Shown one piece after another: positions 1-11,640 of a DNA stretch of 25,281 nucleotides (positions are counted from its first letter, which is position 1; each line of letters begins with the position of its first letter). Position numbers and translations under genes: made by a program. Under the pieces are notes generated by a model. It was not told the DNA's origin. It saw nothing but the letters and a program-made list of their open reading frames with translations, and did not search any database. This stretch comes from Paramarasmius palmivorus (Eukaryota > Basidiomycota > Agaricomycetes > Agaricales > Marasmiaceae): NCBI GenBank assembly GCA_037176845.1, contig JAYKXP010000333.1, positions 1-25,281 on the forward strand, written 5' to 3'.

Positions 1-1240
1 AGGTAGCGTGCGTTTCTGTAAGCCGTTGACGGAGGCTGCGATGTCTTGTTCCAACCTTGGCCGAGGAGTTGCGAGTGAGGAGCAAGGACTTGAAATCGTT
101 CTGGGCGGATGAATGTGGTTTTTTTTTTTTTTTTTTTTTCATCGATATCGAAACTGGTCGCTTATGGGACAAAAATTTTTCGCCAACCCAAGTGGTGTTC
201 GGTCCTTTCCACAACCTTCTCCATCGCTCCTAAGTACGTTCCAATTGGGGTTCTGTAGGCTCTAGGACTCTTCATATCTTTGCAAGCATGTCTGTATGCC
301 AGGAGGCTGTATCCTCATAGTCCCACCCCATATAACCATGCAAGATCACAGAAGCCATTCTACCGTATCCTCCACAAAAACTCTTGGATCGCTACCCTGA
401 TTCACCCCTCGACAACACTGTAGCTGCCACAGGAGGGATTTCGCTAGCCGCTGAAACTCGCCGAAGTTTCATACCTATTCCCCGGGAAACAAATTGCAAT
501 TCCATGGTCTCCTCCAAAGACAGAGGTTTCTGCGTCACAGGTGGTTTTAGCCAAAGTTGGCTGCCGGTTGTGGATGGGGTTTCCTCAATTAGAGCTTCGA
601 ATGGTGCGTATCTTCAACATCTACGTCCTTGAGCTGTATTTCTAATTCATTGTTGTATGTGTTCTACTCAAAACGTCTGCCTCTATGTTCAATACAGATC
701 AACCCTATGATCTTTTACCGGTACCCTGCACGTCAACATGGCAGTTTTACATGCTTCCTCCCGCTACTTTGGTTCACCTGGAATGCTACAGCTTTCATTT
801 CTAATTACGCCTACTATACATCAATGTTTCACGCAAAATGCCCTGCTCGGTGCTCTAAAAGTGCTCTCCGACCTAATGCTTAACCCGCTAATTGTCCATG
901 GGCTCCAATAGCTACTACCATCCAGTGATCTTGCAGCAAATATACGCTTGGGGAGTGTGGTTGACATTTATGGTAGGATTGGACCTGCACGCTGTCTGAG
1001 CCAAATCTCCTGCGAATATCGGTATACACTCAGGTTGCCTGCTTTGGTCTTATAGACCTACGTGTCGCGCCTGTCCATCTGGGTGTCAGTGGAACCGGCT
1101 GGGGATGGTAGTCAAGCATACCTCGAATACTTCTTCACCGCTTGTTCTCATCACCCCCGAATAACCCCCACCTATATCATTCCCGATATGCTGTACCCAA
1201 CGGTAGTGCCGCAAAGGCAGCCGTTCATATTTGTATGTTT
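1..1240. other. No gene recognised (1-1240)
   Basis: I see no protein I recognise and no convincing chain of splice sites here. A T homopolymer of about 20 bases lies near 120-139. Short open frames at 384-632 and 629-883 have no recognisable motif and are probably chance. This could hold UTRs, intergenic sequence or an untranslated relic of an old element. Confidence 0.4.
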
Positions 1241-1269
1241 GCTCTACAAGAGTTCTGGAGCTTTTCTTA

Positions 1270-2260
1270 GTTGTGTAGTCGATGGAAGGGTGGGCCGTTG
1301 GCGGTCCGCGAGTGGTGTTGGGGTGGGGTTGGCATGGGTTCGGGCACTAGGGCGGGTGGGGGGGTGGCTGAGGGGGGGCGCTTTGTAAGGACTATGGCCG
1401 CGTTGGATGGCAGTGTGGAGGATCCGCGGGGGCGCTTCGCCCAAAGTTCATCCCCAGGCAAGTGGTGCACGAAAGAAGGAAGGGAAGCGGTGCGTCACGG
1501 GTGTATTTGGTAAGGCACTTGTGGAGGCTATTCTTCGGTGTGGGTGATTAGGATGCGCTTCGCTGCGTATGTGTTGGCGGGCCCGGTGTGTGCAGGGCGG
1601 TCACGGCTGAGTGTGTCGGCGTGGACGGCTGCGCCGGTGGCGATAGGGAGGTTGTTGGGAGGGTGTTGCTTGGGTCGGTCGGGGTCGCGATCGGCTGGGG
1701 AGGAGGTGGGTGTGCGCTGGTCAGACTTGGAGGGGGGGTTATGGGGCGCGGGGCCATAGTTATTGGCTTTGCGCCAAGTGGGAGTTGGTCCGGGAGGGTG
1801 GGTGCTGTGGTTTGCTGGGGCGGAGGTCGAGGGTGATCGTTCGTGGTGCACGTGTGCGGGTTGTTATAATGTGATAGTAGGGTTTGGTTAACGGGCGAGG
1901 ACTTTTGGGCTTGTTTGCTTGACGCGGCTGTTGCAGGCCTAGGGGGACATGGGGACTTCGCGGGCAGACGACGGGGGTCGCAGGTTTGGTGTTGTCGGTC
2001 TCTGTTAGCGTGGGGGGGGTGGCATGCGTGCAGCATGAGATTTTGGGTAGATACAAATCTGGAACCCAAACCTACTGGTACCTCGTGGTTCGATTCAGCT
2101 TGGAACCAGGCGAGGCGGCATGGCTGTCTCCGTGGTGACAGGAGCGCATGTCTGATACGGTAGGGAGCGGGTCGAGGTTAGAGTATATGCCGTTTATGTG
2201 CGGGGTGGGGGCGGAGCGAGGGTGGTGTGGTAGGGGAGTACTGAGTCAGTTTTCGGTGTC
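1270..2260. other. Strongly G-rich, C-poor block on the plus strand
   Basis: The plus strand here is dominated by G and T with long G runs, unlike the balanced flanks. Proline/threonine-rich open frames on the minus strand (for example 1548-2069) follow from this composition and show no domain, so I do not call them genes. At about 1350-1378 four or more G-runs of at least three are separated by very short loops, which fits a G-quadruplex-forming sequence. Confidence 0.6.
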
Positions 2261-5200
2261 TGGTTCATTCGATCGTAGCACGGATTGGTAACCTTTCCGC
2301 CGTTTCACCTAATGTTCGCCATAAATATCAGTGGTATCTGATGACACGGACACGAGGTTGTCGCGAGAAAACTCCCTTTTATTTGCCGCTTTGTCTCGGG
2401 GGGAGGGCGAGTGAAGGTGTGTAGTTTGGTCGGGAGTGTTTATGAGTCTGTGTGTATACTGTCGCTGACGGTGCATCGCAGGGGTTGGGAGTGGGTTTAT
2501 CCGCTTTGCCGGTTCAACGTTCAATGGTAGAGATGGAGGGACTGGTCGGCGTGATTTGTAACTGGCGTGTTAAGTCGGAGATTCATCGCAGTTCTGTGAA
2601 AATGCTGAGCAATGAGCGACTCGGACCTCGGTATGCGCAGCGAAAGCAATGTCTTAGATGATAATTCCATAGAATGGGAGCATACAACAAGTGAAGCATG
2701 TTCCTCAATGATCATTCAGTGGTATTTGAGCGACTAGAAATTCGAATCCTTATTCATAAACAACGATTTGACAAGCAAGCTTAATTATACCATAACGTCT
2801 CTGTTACAGGGCATCCGCCGACGCTCGATACTGGTTGGTCCTGAAAGGCAATAAGTACATTACACAATACGAGACGACAGCACGTAAATTGAGAGACCTG
2901 GATGCTGCGACTATCGAGTGTCGACCTCAATACTGTCTCTGCAACTCCTCTGGTTAGTCGAGAAATGACCCTGCTTGATGGCTAAGTGCACCAATATCGA
3001 GCGTGCTAAACAGTTATCCAGAGTTGAGGGTTGTGCTGGCGAAGATCTTTCAGTGGTTTTGGGTCAGAGGGGACGATGTTCGAGTGTGGCCGGGATCAGG
3101 CGATCTGGTCTTCTGTCGACATTATGTGGCTTGAAGAATGGCAAAACATGTTTCTTTCGCTAAGGCTAAAGATTCGAGAGAGATCAATGCGCTCCTGATA
3201 GTTGGTAGATGTAACGAGTGGACTTCACTGGGGATCGAAGACAAAGCATTGGCTATGTCAAGAGAAAGTCAGAAATTCATGATTCGCTACCGAGTAAATG
3301 TAGTAACGCACCGTGTGAACCATAACCTTCAGTATTACACGAAAGACCTATCATATAGGTCCCAAGCTCACAGAACCAGAGGGAGCAACAGTCAGCACGT
3401 GTACCTGGTCGATCGACGTTTCCGTGTTTACAAAGGTACTCCGTACGGCGATAGCTTAGCGAAGCTTGTTGGGTACGGTTGCACGGAGTAGCGCCACGGT
3501 AAGATTTAGGTCCATTTCGTTGGAACTGCGTATGATTCATCAACGAGTGAGCTAGAAGTGACGCAAAAATGATCAAGAGTACTCACCAATCGTTTCAGAT
3601 GATCGCACTACCATACGCCGAAAGGTCGATCCTTCCCGAGAAGAGTTCCGTGGCAGAAAAAGGCTGACGTGCCATATTGCCCTCGTCCATCCGGAGCCGG
3701 TATCGTGTACGAGTCTTGCAGCAAAAGGGATATGGGCTGAGTCGTGGGAGAAGCCAGGGCCTTTCATCCCCAAAGATGCCACCAGCGACCGCATAACACT
3801 AGGTGTCAGTTTCAGCCATAGAACTGAGCTATGGAGGATCCAATGTAGCTTCCGTGTACTGGGGCGTCGCTCTTTAGTGGTAATATGGGTTGGCTAGAGG
3901 TAATGTAGGCAAAGGTTCGACTATGCGTCGTCGAAGAGTAGATAGCGATCAGGGTTTAGTGATGTGTGGATGAGTATTGTATTTTCTCCCATAATCATTG
4001 CCTTCCTGTGACTTGTATTCTCTCCCTTGCTCGCCTGCTCGTATGCTCCCTGTTCCCTAAATCCATTCCCATTGATCTTGACGTTTAGAGTACATGGCAG
4101 AGCATGCCGCTTGGCCATCGGCCGGCGATGGAGAACCGTTTTGAGAGGACTATGCGGTCAGATATTGAGGATGGTAGCTGTGCGAGTTGCTGAAAGTTCA
4201 GATAGTAGTTCGGATGAATAACGTTTTCGATAGAAGGGACAGGTCACAGGTGTTGAGCGCATGGAACGACATATGAGAGTGGTCGAGATGTTGTGACGAC
4301 GGTGAGGATGTAGACACGTGTGTGTGTTGCCTTGGATTAGGAGTGTTCAGTCGACCCTGCAGAGACTCCCTGTCGTCGTGAATCCGATGGAACAGTATGA
4401 CTGTGGTTGGATTGAATAAGGTTGGATCGGACGAGGGTTTCAGCTACGGCATCAGAGATACACTGGTGGCTTGCTGCATACAAGACATGGATGAGTGACG
4501 CATTCAAATAGTAGAGTCCCTGTACTACTGACTGTGAGCCTGTGATAAGATGAACCCAAGATGAACCAACCATACATATCCTTTGAGTAGGTCTACCGTG
4601 TCTTGTTTGTTGCTTGCCAGTTTGATGATATCTCCTTGTGCAGGTATGCTCTTGCAAAGCATCAAATCCGAATGAGCTCGTCGTTGACGAAGGCTTCAGT
4701 TTGTTTGTCGGCACCAAATATAGCTACACGGGTTAGGGTTAGCATTTACGCCGACAAAACTCCGCTCACTTGACCTGAGAATTTTTATCGCCAAGCCGCG
4801 TAGCTTTCCTTTTCAACGATAAGGTTGCCCTATTTCTTGCTTGTCTCTTTGCAAATTCCCAGTCTGTAAGTAACCCAACACTCCATCTAACCCGTACATT
4901 GAATAATCACAAATCTAACATCCCGCAGATTTGCTCTTTAGCTCGGCTCGTAGACGACTCGACTACTACTAAGTGTCTATGACAAGGTTTTGATTCCCTG
5001 CAAAATTTCGACATGCTCATCCGGAGGCTAGCCCCTTTTTGGCCCATTCACGAGCATCAGTGTCGGGTGCAGAAGTGTTAGCGCTACGTTGGCTGGGGTA
5101 CTGGAAACTGAACGATGGGGTGTTTCGTGATGAGACCCAAGGTGCGTGTTCAGCATCCCTTATACAGTCTCAACACATCTTCTTAACCCAGCTCCTTAGC
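2261..5200. other. No gene recognised (2261-5200)
   Basis: No protein family could be recognised on either strand. A minus-strand stretch at about 3277-3794 has a possible very short intron (about 35 nt, GTGAGT...CTAG near 3555-3590) joining two open segments. This is too weak to call a gene. The minus-strand frame at 4337-4717 (126 codons) has no motif I know. Two tandem TTAGGG units near 4730 are too few to mark a telomere. Confidence 0.35.
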
Positions 5201-5780
5201 TTCCCCCCTACAAGGAATTCACCTCTATGACATAGTCGCCGCAACACTTGTAATCTGTCCAGCACACGACCCTAGGCCGATCTTTTACTTCCCTCCCACT
5301 ACCTTGAGGGGAAAACACTCATGGAGACCCTCTCGATACGGCTCAGTAACATCTCTTGTGCGAAGCAAATGCCGTGGCAACCACTTTCCGAAGCAAACAT
5401 TCCATGTTCCATGGCACCAAACCCTCGACCCACAATCACCGGCAAAGCCAACCTAGAGGCTTCATACCGTCAGCCGCACTAGTAAAGTCATATTTCCCTC
5501 ACGTCCTTTGCTTTCTGACCCTTCCGCCCCCTCTCACAGCTACATGTTACAATCCACCTCCGCTATGAAAACCTGAAAGGTATTCCTCTTCTACTATCGT
5601 TTTTCTTCCCCTAAACACATTCCAATACCTCTCTAGATACACCACCCCTGGTCCTCAACACCCCCGAGGTCACCCCGCACATATCATTCCCGCCGCCCCT
5701 ACCCCCAACCTACCCTCGAGTTGAATACCTTCCCAAGTGGCTACACTCAGCGGACAGACCTCAAAAGCAGCCTAACGGAT
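5160..5780. other. C-rich, G-poor block on the plus strand
   Basis: The plus strand is rich in C and T, the opposite skew to the block at 1270-2260. Its 3' part is probably exonic: a proline-rich open segment follows a clean intron at 5580-5636. The rest is unexplained. Confidence 0.45.
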
Positions 5781-6520
5781 AAAGGACTATGCTCCTACAC
5801 TTTCACGGACTCTCTATCTGTGATGGTCATTGCCGGTTGCTCCGTGATTCGACCTTTGGGAAGAAGGTATGTCGACTTCGTTTTTCGGAGGGTTTAGCGG
5901 ATGCTGAGTGCTTTATAGGTCTTATCAACCATGCTGTGATGTCGGGAAATGGCCTGCTCAGTCTATCTCAGGCTATTTCTCTATGTGATACCTGTCTGGG
6001 ATACCATTAAGGTAAGCGCTTTTCCTCGATTCCTTGGAAAGTTGGATGTTCTAACACATGCTAGACGTCATCTACACCTTACATCCTTGCCTCGGATTGA
6101 GTTGCACGCCTCAAAAAACACCGTATACACCAACAAGATTTTGGTGCCCAACCTGTCGGCATATGTCAGCGTTTCCTTGAAACGCGCAGCATTTAGGTAC
6201 TGAAACATCACCCCAGCTTTCTATCCATCGATTATAGACTCATTCCAGATACCTAATAATAGGTCAATGCGTTATTTTCACGCTAGGGGCAAATCGTCGA
6301 AACGACACGCCTTCTTGCTGGCCCAACAGACGCTATCCCAGATATCCTACGCTTCTCTTCATGCCGCGAAGGCTCTCCGTCAGCTAGCTATGTTACTAAG
6401 GTACGTCTCATACCTCTCATTCCGCATTGAACTGTTCTGACAAACGCTTGGCTATTCTAGGTGCATCAATTAACTGCTTCTGTATATGAAGTCAACAAAC
6501 GCTGCGCTCCCTTTCTGCCA
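5541..6520 (+). CDS. Unrecognised multi-exon gene (splice-supported, partial model)
   Basis: I do not recognise the product. The case for a gene rests on five consecutive intron-like units on the plus strand. They lie at about 5580-5636 (GTATTC...CTCTAG), 5867-5918 (GTATGT...TATAG), 6012-6064 (GTAAGC, CTAAC branch, GCTAG), 6197-6286 (GTACTG...GCTAG) and 6401-6460 (GTACGT, CTGAC branch, TTCTAG). Lengths of 52-60 nt match introns elsewhere in the window, apart from the fourth at about 90 nt. The segment after the first intron is proline-rich and ends its frame at 5780-5782. The segment at 6287-6400 is open in two frames, so I cannot choose the reading frame, start or stop. It could be two genes or a pseudogene; coordinates are the span of support only. 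Confidence 0.3.
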
Positions 6521-6599
6521 TATCACTGTGTGTTCATGAGTTTACCTCACTGGTATCGGAAGGCCAAGCACAACACTGCGCGAGAATACTATATCGTAC

Positions 6600-7450
6600 G
6601 GTCACGGTCCTGTGGTCTGAAATAAAGCGAGTAAATGAAAAATTTGTCGCCGAAACTGATCCTCCGAATGTGCATCCACGTAATCGCGGAGATCAAGCTC
6701 CCAAATGACATGGTCCATCTTCCGATTTGTCTTACCTTACCAGGCCTCGGTTGGCACTTTCCCGCGACGACATCTTGCGAAATCGTCGACGACTTGAGTC
6801 AGGAATCGAGATGTAGCCCATTATCTTGTTTGGATTTCCGACAGTCCTTTGAGAAGTCCAAACCCACAAAAAGACGAGTTTCAGGATCAGAGAACATGAT
6901 CCATTCAAATTTTAGGTGATAGATACATTGTGTTCGTTACATGACATCCACTATAAATGCTTCGATAGTGATACGCCATGTCCTTCAAACCTATCAAATT
7001 AATCAGCATACCAAAAACGACCATCAGCAAATAGTAAATGCCCGATGCTGTGAACCTCCTCACCAAAACAAAGCAAGGGGTCATAGACACGACAGAACGC
7101 GGTTTGAACTTCATAAGTGACGAGTTCCACGGCTCACTTGTCATTACTGTTCTTGAAGATCGGAAACGAAGATGAGCTTGTGCCCCCGTCGTATCTCCCC
7201 GCACCATGTATAGATCCCTTATAAAGTTATATTTACCGCCTTGTTTCAACCTATGAGTGGCCCAAAGGCAAACGACGAACCTTGGTATCGATAACTGAAC
7301 ATTCCATTGGAGGATTCATCGATGCAATTGTAGTACGTCCAACAGCCTGAAAAGCCCCAAGCTCCACACTTTCCATGCTGATGGCGATAGTTGCGGAGCT
7401 GTCGAGCGACTTGCGCAGTTGAGGCTGGATCGATAATTAGAAGTACGAAG
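6600..7450. other. Unassigned stretch downstream of copy A
   Basis: The minus-strand frame 6905-7249 contains a hydrophobic run (ASGIYYLLMVVFGMLINLIG) followed by charged residues, which resembles one membrane helix. It borders a possible intron (GTATGC...TATAG). It may be an exon or relic of another membrane protein gene, but nothing else could be joined to it. The plus-strand frame 6635-6919 shows no motif. Confidence 0.25.
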
Positions 7451-7452
7451 GA

Positions 7453-9100
7453 TCACAAGTTTAAAAGTCCAACGAACGTTGACAGCAGCGAACTGGTATA
7501 CACTGCATACGGATGATTCAGATGGTGAGTTCTCGAATGGTCGCTGCCCACGTACGGTTTGTGATGTTCACGAAGACCGAGGCATACACGAAGTTACGAA
7601 TATCCAGACTAAGCTGGACGGTAATTGTGAAATGTAGCTGTCATAGATAGCGGAAGTACGCACACATATCATGACAGAGATACTAGTGACGCTGCCGATG
7701 GCACGAGAAGTTGTAAGATTAGCCACAGTACTATTTGAGAGCAACTTGCCTGATCAGTGCACGGTTATTGATCGTATATATGATCAGTTTATTGATAAGC
7801 GTGTTTGTCCTGCCAACGAAATCGTCAAGGTCTTCAGCGTCGAGTTGCATCGAAACTCATAGGCTTACCTCTTAATACCGCTGCGGCCTTTGTGAAGATA
7901 GTACGACAACGCCAAAGCACACGACACATCACAGGCCGCAAAAAGCGAGAACTCGGCATACATGACTCGCTATCCGCACAACAGGTAAGCGACTATTCTA
8001 ATTGTGAAGAGTCTAAATTTACTCGTGTTGCTGCATCTTCCGCAATAAGGTCAAGGGATTGCAGCTGGTAACTTTGGTTGGTGAAAACTTGAGCAGGTAG
8101 CCTGGTAGTGGAACTCAAGAGTCACGCACATTTTAGCTATGCCAACTATTCAGTGTCAGTGTCAGTGTATTTGTAGTGGGATACCAGGACAAAATACCTG
8201 CAGACAAGACTTGAGTGGCGCAATCAGTAGTGGAATAAAGTGACCGTAATAGTACAGTATTACATACCAATTTCGGTAACAATTAAAAGTGACTAGACCG
8301 CTTCGTCAAGGTGCATCTTCAACGACAAAGGAACCACAAACCAGTAATGTTGGTGTTATCCGATCCTTTCTATAGCTCACTGCCGAACCATCAATGGCTG
8401 ATTGATATGCAGAAATTATAAATATATGAATGCTTACTTTGATAGATCCGTACGATGTAAAACGATTGAACAATAACGGCAATGAACAGCTGAAGTCTGG
8501 ATGTTAGTTTTGACTCAAATGGAAATCATTCTCCCTCACTATTATTGGCATAATCACCTGCACAACGGGTTAATATGGTGAAGGTAAATCAGAGCGACGT
8601 AATTTGCTTACGATGGTGCTCCTGCATGTGGATGCAATTTGATACAGGACAGACACACGCATTAAGAGGACTGACCAGGCAAGCTTTGACATAGCAGCTA
8701 GATTTGCAGAGTTTGTGATCAGGTAAAAGTAAATTGTATGAATGCACATTATCTCGTGCATTGTTCCAAGTATACTGCAAATATATCAACATCAGTCCTT
8801 TGGGAATAGAGGGAAATGAAGGTCTTTGAAGACTCGCGCTAGGGCAATGACCTGCTCTCGAGTTAGGCTATCTGTGATGATTGGTGAAGACGTGAGACTC
8901 ACCATGACTCGAAACAGACGACCATCATCGTAATTGCGGAAGTAAGACCAAACTTGAAGGCAAGTGACACCATACAAGCTATAGCGCAAATGAGTAAGCT
9001 TATTGAAAGGTGACATCGGAGTTGCGTACCAAGATGATGCGATGACTGAGACTAAAAGTGCTCCAAGCGTAGTGTCCAGAGATTCAGGACGAGAGGGCAT
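7453..9100 (-). CDS. Seven-helix membrane protein, DUF6534-like family (copy A, intact, about 17 exons)
   Basis: Reading the minus strand from ATG at 9100 and joining exons at short introns gives one continuous protein of about 260 residues ending at TGA 7455-7453. Landmarks in order: N-terminus MPSRPESLDTTLGALLVSV, helix with LYGVTCLQVWSYF, ILGTMHEIMCIHTIYFYLI, the micro-exon-spanning AWSTI, FIAVIVQSFYIVRIYQ, KDRITPTLL, CALALSYYLHKGRSGIKR, TLINKLIIYTINNRALIS, and the end LYTSSLLSTF. The LINKLIIYTIN segment and the following helices match my memory of the basidiomycete DUF6534 domain, whose function is unknown. Seven hydrophobic segments suggest a receptor- or transporter-like protein. Internal exons include 14, 10, 18, 52, 38, 25, 12, 16 and 49 nt. 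Two introns use GC donors (8837-8836 GCGAGT; 7749-7748 GCAAGT). I found no stop or frameshift. Copies B and C share this architecture, which strongly supports the model. Confidence 0.8.
8612..8621 (-). other. 10-nt micro-exon of copy A
   Basis: The ten bases GAGCACCATC lie between an acceptor (ATGCAG) and a donor (GTAAGC). They complete the Trp codon left as TG by the preceding exon and encode Ser-Thr-Ile. Removing them shifts the frame. The same exon occurs in copy B (21027-21036) and copy C (24260-24269). Confidence 0.75.
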
Positions 9101-9614
9101 GGTTATGTAGCGATGATCAGTCGCTCAGCTGAATCTTAAACAACCTTAGTGGCAAAAAATACCTGCCTCCTCACGATCGAATAGATGTCAAGGCTAGATC
9201 TGTCAGACCATGAAAGTACTGCGTAGCACATATCCCACTGAAAGCTATCCTAAAATATCGATTAATAAACCATATAAGGATGACTGTGTGTAAATTCGAC
9301 TGAATGGCATGAGAACCTGACCATCTTGTATTGTGCACTACGACGCTTCTAGGGAATCAAACTCTCAAGGTCTGAAACATTTGATTAGCCACATAACGCA
9401 CCCGAGGGTGATCATCAGAAGCCAGGTAATCTCGCAAGCAGTGTCGGAAGCAGAAGTACTAGTGCTAATGACTTGCATCTATTGCCGTGCGGTGACTTGA
9501 AGCGTGTCAAACACTTGCAAAAGGCGTGGTGTTCTGGCTAAGAGATTCCAGAGCCTCAACCTGCAGCAGCGTTTCCGACTGAGAACTAGAAGCTGAAGAG
9601 GAAATGCACTACGA
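9101..9614. other. No gene recognised (9101-9614)
   Basis: This lies upstream of the start codon of copy A, so it probably holds that gene's promoter and 5' UTR. I see no clear TATA box or other site to place. Confidence 0.3.
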
Positions 9615-9864
9615 TCATGATTTGCATCGCTGCACATTTGCAGCCCAGAAAGCTGCTGTGAAAGGCCTAGGCTCGTAATCGATAATGTCACCTTGTATGC
9701 CGAAGGTGCCTTCGGTCTTCTTCACACCGATGACACCGAAGCTATAGTTTGATACCAATAGTGAGATCATGATGTGGCAAATGGGCCGAGAGAAACTGAC
9801 CGATCACTCGAGATGTTTCATGCAGAACAGTGAATGGCTTGTCCTCGAAGCGATCTCCATAGCC
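9615..9864 (-). CDS. Unrecognised protein fragment, two probable exons
   Basis: Two minus-strand segments look coding. The first, at about 9864-9808, reads GYGDRFEDKPFTVLHETSR. After a stretch ending in an acceptor (CTATAG, about 9742-9747), a second at 9740-9615 reads FGVIGVKKTEGTFGIQGD and continues to a stop at 9617-9615. The glycine and charge pattern looks like a folded beta-rich protein, but I do not recognise a family. The donor between the two is uncertain: the phase fits if the first exon extends to a CA followed by GTTTCT. Upstream, about 9865-9930, a frame with DDFNLKSVV may be a further exon. No start codon was assigned. It may be a gene fragment. Confidence 0.35.
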
Positions 9865-9914
9865 GGAAGAGCTTGGCCTTGCCTATCGGGACCACAGATT
9901 TGAGGTTGAAATCG

Positions 9915-10680
9915 TCAGTGCGTATCTGGTGCTGTGCCGGAGGAGACGGGAGTTATAGTGTAGGGTTCGGAGAAGAAGAGGTAGAAGCCCCTCATAGGGG
10001 GAGGAAGGCGTACGAATGCTGAAGTGGAGTGGTTTGTTGATGTGAGTGTACGGAGATCTTCATGGGTGGTGTTGCGAGGTAGCTGTGGGTCTGGAGGCAG
10101 CTGTAGGTCTTGTTGCGGCAGGGAAAAGACGGGGAGTCGAGAGAAGAAAGCTGAGAGGTAGAGCTTTGGCTGAGACCGGCTTGAGATGAGCCGTCGTCGT
10201 GGGTTGGCGTGGGCGATGTAGTGATGGGAAGGCCTAAGGCGCACCAATTCCTGGGGCATTTGACGGAACCGACAGGAATATTGTTAATTTTGTAGTAATT
10301 GAGTACTATCTTGATGATTCTTAAGTGCCAGGGTGTGAAATAGCAAAGTCAGACAAAGCGTTACGAATCACCGGATACTTCACCACAAGGGGGCCCACCA
10401 AATAAAAAAACACACCTTAGGTCGATTTTCTCTGTGAACGACCTCCGATAGACCCTACCTACTTATGTAATTATTCGCACGACCCATATATAGTAATTAT
10501 TCACGTGAGATATGTTTTCTGCCACTGCCTGCTTGCATTTCCACACTACTTCCAAGAGCCAGAACACGCACCACAGGTCCAGGTATGCTGAGGCTTATAA
10601 AACAGACCTATGCAAGCCCGATGATACTACAAAAATCAATGGTCAGTTATTTGAAACCATAAGGTCCATGATGCATAAGC
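9915..10680. other. No gene recognised (9915-10680)
   Basis: The minus-strand frame 9915-10259 (114 codons) is rich in Pro, Arg and Ser, has no motif, and is judged chance. A TATA-like CTTATAAAA lies near 10592, but no downstream gene could be confirmed, so it is not called as a promoter. Confidence 0.3.
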
Positions 10681-11640
10681 ATTGAGCCAAACTTGCGGTC
10701 ACCGTGTTCGACCTCCAACATCTCCGAGTCGATGTGGTGCCGTCAAGACCACGATGATCATCCAAGTGTGTGAGTCAATAGTTGTGCCCTGTGTTATCTC
10801 CTCACTAAATGGAAGTGAGCACGCTATATACACCAATCTTGTTGAGATCATACCATGCCCAATGAAATCGATTGATTTATCAATGCGACGCGACTGAAGT
10901 TGAGGCAGTTGGAAGAAAAATAATCTAAGGCAGCTGCCAAACATGCCCAAAGTATCCAGAATCGAGCGCATTGTACTCAAAATTCATTTTTGGACCCAAA
11001 TTTATACATCACAAGGCCCAGAACTTCCTCCGAAGGGTACTATATTAGGTGGTCAAAAATTTTTTTTACCGGTCGACGAGGACCCTACCTACCTAACCCT
11101 AGGTCAGGGTTTGAATTCGGCGAGCCCCCTTGCTTCACCATGGTCTCAGAAAATTTCCAACCGACCATCCGTGCTGAAATTCTCCAGAAGTGAGCCTTTG
11201 TATTGTATATTTCGGATCGTAAGTCCTTCGAGGTATAAGCATTCGCGTAAAGTCAATGTCCATCGAAGTGGTCGTTGGTGAAGATGAAGCACAAGTTTGT
11301 TTGTTGTAGCCAAACACAGCAAGTTGGGGTTAGGGTCAAATCGAGCGCTTTTCTTGGCTCCTTCCTCCGTCAACTATCATGCGATGGGAACTCAAGTTCA
11401 ATAAATGAAGTCTCAATCATCAAAACCATCTTCTACTTTTTCTCACAGACGCAGTCTTTGGCGTACCAGGATAGAGGCACGGTTTCTGGGCTATTGATCG
11501 GAGTGTCGGAGATGTACACGAGATTGAAGTCAAGGTCTATGGTACGTTTGCGGCTAACGTCTTTTTTCTTCCTTTACTGGAGTGCTGACTGTTCCTTGTA
11601 TAGACTGAGCTTTCGGTAGAAACACATCCCCATATCGCAT
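10681..11640. other. No gene resolved; possible 5' part of the decayed membrane gene
   Basis: Several plus-strand frames overlap here (10943-11281, 11275-11619) without a recognisable domain. A canonical intron appears at about 11541-11604 (GTACGT...TATAG), so upstream exons of the decayed gene that follows may lie here. I could not assemble them. The 12-mer GACCCTACCTAC occurs near 10453 and again near 11080, which may be a short dispersed repeat. Confidence 0.3.

Noticed and set aside
1548..2069. 173-codon Pro/Thr/Ser-rich open frame on the minus strand
   Set aside because: It follows from the G-rich composition of the opposite strand. It has no signal, domain or splice context, and several overlapping frames are also open.
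2080..2110. GGTTCGATTC, a tRNA B-box-like sequence
   Set aside because: No matching A box, acceptor stem or anticodon arm could be folded around it.
4728..4742. TTAGGG repeats suggesting a telomere
   Set aside because: Only two units are present and the flanks are ordinary sequence. Similar single units near 11095 and 11325 are also isolated.
7671..8071. Plus-strand frames 7671-7862 and 7805-8071
   Set aside because: They lie antisense to exons and introns of copy A, which is well supported by its paralogues.
8147..8170. (CAGTGT)3 tandem repeat as a functional element
   Set aside because: It has three units only and sits within an intron of copy A, so it is most simply a small microsatellite.
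9700..9715. Palindrome CCGAAGG-TG-CCTTCGG as an operator or hairpin
   Set aside because: It lies inside a probable coding exon, where codons for Thr-Glu-Gly-Thr-Phe-Gly explain it.
10682..10980. Minus-strand frame containing RRIDKSIDFIGHG as a fourth DUF6534-like copy
   Set aside because: The resemblance to LINKLIIYTIN is only a few residues, and no neighbouring exons of the family could be found.
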